Of a stretch of 5,064 nucleotides of DNA, positions 1-5,064 are shown piece after piece. The translations under genes were made by a program, and so were the position numbers. Each line of letters begins with the position of its first letter. Within the stretch, counting starts at the first letter, position 1. A model generated the notes under the pieces. The model did not search any database. It was not told the DNA's origin and saw only the letters and a program-made list of their open reading frames with translations. Origin of the DNA: Synergistaceae bacterium (GTDB taxonomy: Bacteria; Synergistota; Synergistia; Synergistales; Aminobacteriaceae); assembly GCA_017394925.1 (NCBI GenBank), contig JAFPWQ010000326.1:1-5064 (forward strand). Reading direction: 5' to 3'.

Positions 1-498
1 CAGCACGGAAAGACCATTAACTTTTTGGGTGTACTCATGTCAACTCTTAATGTCAAAATGGACGAGAAAGTACGCTGTGTGAAAATGGCCGGACAGATTG
101 CCACAAGTCTTGGAACAGATGTCGCTGTAGTTGCAGAAGAAGGTTATGGGAATCCTGATGTCGATTACACAGCAATGTTAGTTGAGCTTGAGAGACTTGG
201 CATTAAGACCGTCGGACTTTCTGACGAATGCACCGGCAGAGATGGCGCATCACAGCCGTTAGTCTCAATGAACCCTGCAACGAATGCACTTGTTACGACA
301 GGAAACGTATCCCAGATGTATGAATTCCCCGCAGGAATGGAAGTTATCGGTGAGCTTGAAGCACTCGCAAGAGACGGTAATTCTGGCGGCTGGGAAGGAT
401 GCATTAAACCTGACGGATCATTCGTAATGGAAAATAACGGAATGTTCTGCGCGAATCACATCAGCGGATATTCAAAGAGAACGTGTGCAGATTTCTAA
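1..498 (+). CDS. grdI: Betaine/sarcosine/glycine reductase component B proprotein, C-terminal part (5' truncated)
   Basis: The reading frame is open from base 1 (Gln-His-Gly-Lys-Thr...) to a TAA stop, giving 165 visible residues, so this is the 3' part of a longer gene. Family features are NFLGVLMSTLNVKMDEK near the window edge, AEEGYGNPD at visible residues 45-53 and GRDGASQ at 79-85, typical of the GrdE/GrdG/GrdI family. These proteins partner the GrdB-type selenoprotein in component B. From family knowledge, the roughly 430-residue precursor is cleaved at an internal Cys to give a pyruvoyl (carbonyl) group that binds the substrate amine. By length that Cys should lie a little upstream of base 1, so most of the mature C-terminal chain is seen here but not the processing site. 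The selenoprotein gene starts 23 bp downstream, surely in the same operon. The family call is very firm; grdI (betaine) rather than grdG (sarcosine) or grdE (glycine) is inferred from the nearby BCCT transporter. Confidence 0.9.
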   Translation, partial: QHGKTINFLGVLMSTLNVKMDEKVRCVKMAGQIATSLGTDVAVVAEEGYGNPDVDYTAMLVELERLGIKTVGLSDECTGRDGASQPLVSMNPATNALVTTGNVSQMYEFPAGMEVIGELEALARDGNSGGWEGCIKPDGSFVMENNGMFCANHISGYSKRTCADF

Positions 499-500
499 AC

Positions 501-509
501 GAAGGGGGG
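501..509 (+). promoter_or_regulatory. Ribosome binding site of the selenoprotein B gene
   Basis: The purine run GAAGGGGGG lies 12 bases before ATG 522. It decides the start: the same frame is open back to an ATG at 483, but that codon lies inside the end of the upstream gene, has no such purine run before it, and would add 13 residues foreign to the family ahead of MKAIHYINQFFGQIGG. Confidence 0.75.
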
Positions 510-521
510 AAAAATAGAATC

Positions 522-1835
522 ATGAAAGCAATTCATTACATCAACCAGTTCTTTGGCCAGATAGGCGGAGAAGAAAAAGCAGATCAGACTCCGATATTCC
601 ATGACGGTTTAATCGGCTGTTCAATGATGTTAAACGCAATGGTGAAGCCCGACATCGAGGTAACGAACACGATAGTATGCGGTGATAACTACATCACGAA
701 TCACACGGACGAGGCACTGAAAGAAATTTTTGCGTTCCTTGATACGAAAGAGTTCGGAATGTTCTTCGCTGGTCCTGCATTCATGGCCGGACGTTACGGT
801 GTGGGCTGCGGAATAGTCTGCAAGGCTGTAGCTGAGAGATACAACGTGCCAGTCATCACATCAATGAACGAAGAGAATCCCGGCGTTGAAGAATACAAAT
901 CAGTTGCGTATATCTTCAGGGGCGGACGCAAGGCTACGTTCATGAAGGCGGATATAACACCTATGGCGGCATTCGCAAAGAAGATTGCAAAAGGTGAAGA
1001 GTTACTGCCTGCAGCACAGGAAGGTTATTTCCCCAGAGGCATACGTTCAGAAATTCCTGAGCCGAACGGAATCATGGCGGCTGACAGAGTTATTGACATG
1101 CTGCTCAAAAAGATTAAGGGTGAACCGTTCCAGACAGAGCTTATCATTCCTGCAATGGAAAAGATTCCTCCTGCAAAACCTGTAGCGGATCTCAGCAAGG
1201 CAACAATCGCACTCGTATCATCAAGCGGAGTTGTCCCTGTAGATAACCCTGACAGAATTCAGAGTGCAAGCGCGCAGAAATGGGGCAAGTATGACATCTC
1301 GAAACTGGATCACCTTCCCGAAGGCGTATTCAAGACGATACACGCAGGATTTGACCCGGCGGCCATGTGCGCAGTGCCTGACAGAGGAGTACCGTTAGAT
1401 GCAATGCGTTATTTCGAGAAGCAGGGCAAAATCGGCAAGCTCTATGATTATTTCTACGTTACAGTCGGAACAGGAACAACGCAGGCATTCGCGGCGAAAT
1501 TCGGACGTGAAATAGCACAGGAACTTCATGATGCAAATGTTGACGCTGTAATTCTTACATCAACCTGAGGAACGTGTACTCGTTGCGGGTCAACGATGGC
1601 AAAAGAAATAGAGCGCAGTGGAATTCCTGTAACCGTCATGTGCAACTTAATCGATGTTGCAAAGACAGTTGGAGCTAACAGAATGGTACAGACGGTATCA
1701 GTTCCTTATCCTCTGGGAGATCCTGAACTGAGCAAAGAAGCGGAATGGCAGTTAAGAACGAGCCGTGTTGGAGCTGCACTTGATGCACTTGCAACAGAAG
1801 TAACAGAACCGAAAGTATTTCCGTCAAAGTTCTAA
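522..1835 (+). CDS. grdH: Betaine/sarcosine/glycine reductase component B selenoprotein, with in-frame TGA = Sec
   Basis: This is one 437-residue selenoprotein, not two genes. It runs from ATG 522 through TGA 1566-1568 to TAA 1833-1835; the frame is unbroken across the TGA. Residue 349 is Sec in the motif U-G-T-C-T-R-C (U349, C352, C355), the UxxCxxC redox site of the GrdB/GrdF/GrdH family, followed by the conserved MAKEIERSGIP stretch. N-terminal family features are NQFFGQIGGEEKAD (residues 8-21), CGDN (53-56) and FFAGPAFMAGRYGVGCG (81-97). Length and Sec position match GrdB-type proteins as I know them. With the pyruvoyl proprotein it forms component B, which cleaves the C-N bond of the substrate and hands a carboxymethyl group to the Sec of GrdA. 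If the substrate is betaine, the amine released is trimethylamine. A SECIS-like hairpin follows the TGA. The family is certain; betaine specificity (GrdH) over sarcosine (GrdF) or glycine (GrdB) is inferred from the adjacent transporter. Confidence 0.93.
1566..1568 (+). other. Selenocysteine codon (recoded UGA)
   Basis: TGA in frame at codon 349, between ...AVILTST and GTCTRC. The protein on both sides belongs to one family, the position is where GrdB-type proteins carry Sec, a hairpin of bacterial SECIS type starts 11 bases later, and selA and selB are in the same window. A standard gene caller will split the gene here into 522-1568 and 1596-1835. Confidence 0.95.
1580..1596 (+). promoter_or_regulatory. 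Bacterial SECIS hairpin
   Basis: TCGTTG (1580-1585) pairs perfectly with CAACGA (1591-1596), closing a five-base loop CGGGT (1586-1590). The stem starts 11 bases and the loop 17 bases after the TGA; the loop has G at its second position, as SelB-binding bacterial SECIS loops do. The hairpin lies within the coding sequence and overlaps codons 353-359, so the same bases encode the second Cys of the UxxCxxC site. Pairing is seen directly; SelB binding is inferred. Confidence 0.85.
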
Positions 1836-1844
1836 GAAATAAAT

Positions 1845-1880
1845 AATGCTGGGGGCGAAATTTTACCTCCGGCATTTTTT
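1845..1880 (+). terminator. Rho-independent terminator after the selenoprotein gene
   Basis: AATGCTGGGGG (1845-1855) pairs with CCTCCGGCATT (1866-1876) in an 11-bp stem with two G-U pairs and a 10-base loop, leading into a run of six T (1875-1880, partly shared with the stem). It starts 9 bases after the selenoprotein stop codon and ends 36 bases before the transporter start. It should end, or partly attenuate, the reductase transcript. Confidence 0.85.
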
Positions 1881-1898
1881 GTGTTGCTTAAATTCAGG

Positions 1899-1904
1899 AA
1901 GGAG
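1899..1904 (+). promoter_or_regulatory. Ribosome binding site of the BCCT gene
   Basis: AAGGAG sits 12 bases before ATG 1917. This favours ATG 1917 over the in-frame GTG at 1881, which abuts the terminator T-run and has only the terminator in front of it. The spacing is slightly long. Confidence 0.7.
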
Positions 1905-1916
1905 CTGAAAATTTCA

Positions 1917-3437
1917 ATGTCTGATAATAAATCATCACCGTCAAAATCAAATTCCGTCTACGTAATTTCAATCGCAATTACATTCGCAATAGTGGCATGG
2001 GGCTGGATTGCGCCTGATAATTTCGGAAGTTTCGCAAATTCACTTTTCGGAGGTCTCACGAAATATTTCGGCTGGGGTTATCTGCTCACTATGAACTGTT
2101 TCGTCATATTCTGTATTGCAATGGCCTTCAGCAGATTCAGGCATGTACGTTTAGGCAGACCCGAAGACAGACCGGAGCACAGCAATATCTCATGGTTCGC
2201 GATGTTATTCTCTGCAGGAATGGGAGTAGGTCTCGTATTCTACGGTGCAGGTGAGCCGTTGATTCATTTCGGCAATACACCGTTCGGAGCAGAGCCGGGA
2301 AGCATACAGGCCGCAAGAGACGCAATGCAGATTTCATTCTTTCACTGGGGCTTGCACCCTTGGGCAGGCTATGCAGTTATCGCTATGCCTATGGCTTATT
2401 ACCAGTTCAGAAGGAATTCACCGGGTTTAATTAGCTCGCTGTTCATTCCGTTAGTCGGTGAGAAAGTTGTTGACGGGTGGTTCGGAAAACTCGTAGACGT
2501 TCTTGCAATCTTCGCTACACTCGCAGGAATTACGACATCATTGGGGCTTGGCACATTGCAGTTGAACAGCGGCCTGAACGAGATAATGAACGTTGACCGT
2601 ACGACAATGATTCAGATAGCAATAATCGTTTTCTTAGCGGTATTCTATACAGGCTCGGCAGTACTCGGAATCGATAAGGGCATTAAATGGGTTGCGAATT
2701 TCAATTTGTTTATATGTCTTGCGCTCATGGTTCTCTTATTCTTCGTAGGGCCTTCACTCCCAATCGTTGAATCTCTCATGACAGGTATAGGCGATTTCGT
2801 CAGCGGACTGGTCAAAGAGAGTTTCATGATGGCACCTTACGGAGGAAAGTATGCAGATCACCTCAAGAACTGGACGTTATATTACTGGGCATGGTGGATT
2901 GCATGGGCACCTTTTGTTGGCTCATTCGTTGCGAGAATCTCAAGAGGCAGAACAATTGCAGAATTCGTTGCAGGAGTCTTAATCGTTCCGGCGTTAGGGA
3001 GCTTCACATGGTTTGCAATTTTCGGAACGTCAGCACTTCATCTTCAGTTAGTGCAGGGCATAGACATTGCCGCTCAGGTTACGAAAGATATTTCTGTGGG
3101 AGTATTTGCACTCTACAAGTATTACCCGTTAGGCTTCATCATGTCCGTAATGATGCTCGTGTTAATCACAACGTTCTTTGTTACGTCAGCTAACTCTGCA
3201 ACGTTCGTTCTCTCAATGTACTCAAATCACGGCGACCTGAATCCCTCAAAATCAAAAATGGGAGTATGGGGTGTACTCATGGCCGCATTAGCAATAGTGT
3301 TATTGATGACGGGAGGACTTCAGAACTTACAGACTGTATCATTAACGGCTGCTCCTCCGTTCGCGATTATCATGGTGTGTTCATGCGTATCATTATGGAA
3401 GTCATTAACGAAAGACGAGCATGAAGGCAAGTTATAA
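1917..3437 (+). CDS. BCCT-family betaine/carnitine/choline transporter
   Basis: A 506-residue inner-membrane carrier with about 12 membrane segments (roughly residues 14-32, 51-71, 92-110, 141-163, 183-215, 232-251, 259-277, 322-339, 350-371, 407-433, 449-465, 479-493). Signatures are GMGVG in TM3 (101-105), HWGLHPWAGY in TM4 and the family hallmark YYWAWWIAWAPFVGSFVARI in TM8. By comparison with BetP, W144, W149 and Y152 plus W324, W326, W327 and W330 keep the spacing of the aromatic cage that holds trimethylammonium groups. F420, T423 and S424 in TM10, with M102, match the BetP Na2 site as I recall it, which suggests Na+ symport. N- and C-terminal tails are only about 12 residues, unlike the long osmosensing tails of BetP, so a feeding role beside the reductase is more likely than osmotic uptake. 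Such transporters (called GrdT in some species) occur beside betaine reductase genes. The exact substrate is inferred. A terminator precedes it; the 3' end merges into a tandem repeat. Confidence 0.93.
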   Translation: MSDNKSSPSKSNSVYVISIAITFAIVAWGWIAPDNFGSFANSLFGGLTKYFGWGYLLTMNCFVIFCIAMAFSRFRHVRLGRPEDRPEHSNISWFAMLFSAGMGVGLVFYGAGEPLIHFGNTPFGAEPGSIQAARDAMQISFFHWGLHPWAGYAVIAMPMAYYQFRRNSPGLISSLFIPLVGEKVVDGWFGKLVDVLAIFATLAGITTSLGLGTLQLNSGLNEIMNVDRTTMIQIAIIVFLAVFYTGSAVLGIDKGIKWVANFNLFICLALMVLLFFVGPSLPIVESLMTGIGDFVSGLVKESFMMAPYGGKYADHLKNWTLYYWAWWIAWAPFVGSFVARISRGRTIAEFVAGVLIVPALGSFTWFAIFGTSALHLQLVQGIDIAAQVTKDISVGVFALYKYYPLGFIMSVMMLVLITTFFVTSANSATFVLSMYSNHGDLNPSKSKMGVWGVLMAALAIVLLMTGGLQNLQTVSLTAAPPFAIIMVCSCVSLWKSLTKDEHEGKL

Positions 3438-3567
3438 CGCGATAAGATAACCTCATTGCAATAGTAGTTATGCATTAGGAACGCGATAACATAATCTCAT
3501 TGCAATAGTAGTTATGCATTAGGAACGCGATAACATAATTTCATTGCAGAAGTCGTTAATGCATGAA
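3436..3567 (+). repeat. 44-bp tandem repeat, three copies
   Basis: Copies start at 3436, 3480 and 3524, each with AACGCGATAA. Copies 1 and 2 (3436-3479, 3480-3523) differ at only two of 44 bases. Copy 3 keeps the first half but drifts after TTCATTGCA and has a one-base insertion. Copies 1 and 2 contain the palindrome ATTGCAAT (3455-3462, 3499-3506), and all three contain ATGCAT. At the two copy junctions GTTAT can pair with the next copy's ATAAC (3467-3471 with 3486-3490; 3511-3515 with 3530-3534), giving weak hairpins. The array begins inside the transporter stop codon and fills most of the spacer before selA. Its function is unknown; there are no unique spacers, so it is not CRISPR. Confidence 0.9.
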
Positions 3568-3590
3568 AGCAAATTATAGCGTGATATTAT
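3561..3590 (+). repeat. Diverged duplicate of the transporter 3' end
   Basis: These 30 bases match 3419-3448, the last codons of the BCCT gene and the start of the tandem array, at 24 of 30 positions; four of the six differences are transitions. Read in the matching frame, the copy would encode His-Glu-Ser-Lys-Leu-stop against His-Glu-Gly-Lys-Leu-stop in the gene. It has no start codon of its own and is not a gene. It shows that the duplicated unit originally included the gene end. Confidence 0.7.
3582..3590 (+). promoter_or_regulatory. Possible extended -10 promoter element for selA
   Basis: TGATATTAT fits the extended -10 form TGnTATAAT with one mismatch and lies 44 bases before the selA start. 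No convincing -35 hexamer is found at the expected distance. An A8T5 tract follows at 3604-3616. selA may equally be transcribed from upstream, as no terminator is visible after the transporter. Confidence 0.3.
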
Positions 3591-3617
3591 AGGCGCATAC
3601 CACAAAAAAAATTTTTC

Positions 3618-3622
3618 GGGAG
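3618..3622 (+). promoter_or_regulatory. Ribosome binding site of selA
   Basis: GGGAG lies 11 bases before ATG 3634, just after the A/T tract, and supports this start codon. Confidence 0.55.
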
Positions 3623-3633
3623 CGTGTTTACAG

Positions 3634-5019
3634 ATGTCGGATGTAAGGCAAAGGCTCAGAGATATTCCAGGAATGGACATCATATTAAGTTACGAATGGA
3701 TTCAAACATGGCTTGAGAAACTCGGACGTATGAGAGTGAAGCGCATAGTGAATCAGGAACTCGCAGACATACGGAAAAAAATTCTTGAGAGCGAAGAGAA
3801 TCGATTCATAGATGATGACTTCAAGAATTCATGTTTATCATCTTTTGCTTTTGCCTCACGTCCAAGTCTGACTCACGTAATCAACGCATCAGGTGTTGTG
3901 ATTCATACGAACTTGGGAAGGTCATTAATTGCAGACGAAGCAGTGAAGGCCATGTGTGAATCAGCGGGTCATTATTCCAATCTCGAATATGATTTGAAAG
4001 CAGGCGCAAGAGGACAAAGAAATTCACACGTTGAGGATTTATTATGTGCACTGACAGGAGCCGAGGCATCACTTGTCGTGAATAACAATGCAGGGGCAGT
4101 ACTCTTAGCATTGAGTGAACTCGCAAAAGATTCGGAAGTCGTTGTGTCGAGGGGTGAGCTTGTAGAGATAGGCGGCTCATTCAGAATCCCCGACATAATG
4201 AATCTCTCAGGTGCAATGTTGAAAGAAGTCGGAACAACCAACAGAACACATCTATATGATTATGAACGTGCAATCAGTGAAAAGACATCAATGCTTCTCA
4301 AAGTTCATCCGTCAAATTTCAGGATAGAAGGATTCACGGCCTCACCCGAACGCAAAGAATTAGCCGTACTTGCGCATGAAAAAAATTTAATCTTCATGGA
4401 GGATGCCGGAAGCGGATTGCTCGTTGAGAGTGAAATTTTGAATCTGCCTTCTGAGACAAGCATAAAAGAATGCATATCAAGCGGTGCAGATATAGTTACG
4501 TTCTCAGGGGATAAATTGCTCGGAGGGCCTCAGATAGGCGGCATTGCAGGCAAAAAGAATCTCATTGCACGAATCAAGAAGAATCCAATGGCAAGAGCTT
4601 TACGTGTCGATAAAGTTTCGCTTTCAGGCTTTGAGGCAACACTAAGACTTTATGCGCAGGGCATGTATGATTCGATTCCGACATTGCGGATGATAAGACG
4701 TTCAGATGATGACCTGAAGACACACGCAGAAAAACTTGCGGAAGAATTATCACGGAGAATTAATGCGAATATCCGAGTGATTGAAGTTGAAGATGCAGCC
4801 GGAGGAGGTTCATGCCCGGAGATAAAGCTAAAAGGCTGGGGCGTATCGTTAAAGCACAAAGTCGCGAATGCAGGCCATGTTCAGAAATTATTGCGCAGTC
4901 TCGAAGTCCCGGTTTTATGCGGCGCACGTGATGATGAGATTGTGATTCACGTCAGGACTATCCTTGATGATGAATACGAGACGTTAATATCAGCTCTTGA
5001 AGGTGTAATGAATGCGTGA
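3634..5019 (+). CDS. selA: L-seryl-tRNA(Sec) selenium transferase (selenocysteine synthase)
   Basis: SelA is a cytoplasmic PLP enzyme that turns Ser-tRNA(Sec) into Sec-tRNA(Sec) using selenophosphate. The 461 residues are close to the 463 of E. coli SelA. Visible features in order are an N-terminal helical region with IPGMDIIL (11-18), the SelA block VINASGVVIHTNLGRSL (82-98), YDLKAGARGQR (119-129), NNNAGAVLL (150-158), SRGELVEIGGSFRIPDIM (172-189), GTTNRT (200-205), KVHPSNFRIEGFT (223-235), DAGSG (257-261) and SGDKLLGGPQ (291-300). Lys294 in the last is the expected PLP Schiff-base lysine (Lys295 in E. coli). All expected blocks are present, so the enzyme looks active. It starts 196 bp after the transporter, and its TGA stop overlaps the start of selB by 8 bases, so the two are translationally coupled. 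It serves the UGA-containing reductase gene upstream and presumably other selenoproteins such as GrdA. Confidence 0.97.
   Translation: MSDVRQRLRDIPGMDIILSYEWIQTWLEKLGRMRVKRIVNQELADIRKKILESEENRFIDDDFKNSCLSSFAFASRPSLTHVINASGVVIHTNLGRSLIADEAVKAMCESAGHYSNLEYDLKAGARGQRNSHVEDLLCALTGAEASLVVNNNAGAVLLALSELAKDSEVVVSRGELVEIGGSFRIPDIMNLSGAMLKEVGTTNRTHLYDYERAISEKTSMLLKVHPSNFRIEGFTASPERKELAVLAHEKNLIFMEDAGSGLLVESEILNLPSETSIKECISSGADIVTFSGDKLLGGPQIGGIAGKKNLIARIKKNPMARALRVDKVSLSGFEATLRLYAQGMYDSIPTLRMIRRSDDDLKTHAEKLAEELSRRINANIRVIEVEDAAGGGSCPEIKLKGWGVSLKHKVANAGHVQKLLRSLEVPVLCGARDDEIVIHVRTILDDEYETLISALEGVMNA
4999..5005 (+). promoter_or_regulatory. Ribosome binding site of selB
   Basis: GAAGGTG inside the last codons of selA ends 6 bases before ATG 5012, supporting that start and coupled translation. 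Confidence 0.6.
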
Positions 5020-5064
5020 AATATCATTAGTATTAGGCTCAACAGAACATATAGATCACGGCAA
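5012..5064 (+). CDS. selB: Selenocysteine-specific elongation factor SelB, N-terminus (3' truncated)
   Basis: Seventeen complete codons read MREISLVLGSTEHIDHG, and the next codon begins AA, consistent with Lys. This is the start of an EF-Tu-like GTPase domain: a first beta strand followed by the G1 loop HxDHGK, as in the SelB family pattern GTAGHIDHGK. SelB binds Sec-tRNA(Sec), GTP and the SECIS hairpin and brings Sec to the ribosome at UGA. It overlaps the end of selA by 8 bases, the usual selA-selB order. The residue before HIDHG is Glu (GAA) where the family normally has the first Gly of the P-loop. Only 53 bases are visible, so identity rests on this motif and on gene order; both agree. 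Confidence 0.85.
   Translation, partial: MREISLVLGSTEHIDHG

Noticed and set aside
28..39. Shared 12-mer GGTGTACTCATG at 28-39 and 3270-3281
   Set aside because: Both encode Gly-Val-Leu-Met in unrelated genes; a chance match with no wider similarity.
165..404. Minus-strand open frames opposite the grd, BCCT and selA genes (for example 165-404, 1675-1875, 3881-4180, 3972-4241)
   Set aside because: They lie fully or mostly opposite well-supported genes, have no recognisable family features or clear ribosome binding sites, and are coding-strand shadows.
1566..1568. TGA as a true stop or nonsense mutation making a pseudogene
   Set aside because: The frame continues without a shift into conserved family sequence, the position is the known Sec site, a SECIS hairpin follows, and selA and selB are nearby.
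3467..3495. Promoter within the repeat units (CATAAT as a -10)
   Set aside because: The sequence 17 bases upstream (GTTATG) is a poor -35 match and there is no extended -10; not supportable from sequence alone.
3436..3590. CRISPR array
   Set aside because: The copies are directly adjacent with no unique spacers, and no cas genes are present.
3604..3616. A8T5 tract as a terminator
   Set aside because: It has no GC-rich stem and is followed directly by the selA ribosome binding site; more likely a bent, AT-rich upstream element.
5017..5019. selA TGA as a second selenocysteine codon, since the frame stays open to the window end
   Set aside because: SelA already has its full family length, the downstream bases encode selB in another frame, and no GC-containing hairpin follows the TGA.

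Overview
The window reads on the + strand as a selenium-dependent amine reductase and selenocysteine-making region. In order it holds: the 3' end of a grdI/grdE/grdG-type gene (the substrate-specific proprotein of reductase component B); a complete GrdB/GrdF/GrdH-type selenoprotein gene whose in-frame TGA encodes selenocysteine; a strong intrinsic terminator; a BCCT-family (betaine/carnitine/choline) transporter; a 196-bp spacer with a 44-bp tandem repeat; a complete selA; and the first 17 codons of selB, which overlaps selA.

How the parts fit: the transporter would bring in a quaternary ammonium compound, most likely glycine betaine. Component B (pyruvoyl proprotein plus selenoprotein) would cleave it reductively, passing a carboxymethyl group to selenoprotein A; component C would then release acetyl phosphate. 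GrdA, GrdC and GrdD are not in the window. SelA makes Sec-tRNA and SelB delivers it at UGA, so the tools needed to read the reductase mRNA are encoded just downstream of it. The betaine assignment (over sarcosine or glycine) rests mainly on the neighbouring BCCT gene and is an inference.

The organism is an anaerobic, amino-acid or betaine fermenting bacterium that uses selenocysteine. Moderate GC, bacterial-type SECIS and gene content would suit a Synergistota-like gut or oral anaerobe, or a clostridial Firmicute. This placement is a weak guess from gene style, not from a marker.

The most interesting points are the recoded UGA with a very compact SECIS hairpin, the terminator placed so close to the transporter that no promoter fits between them, and the tandem repeat that has copied the last codons of the transporter into the spacer upstream of selA. 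No wholly new system is visible; the families are known and the novelty lies in the arrangement and the repeat.
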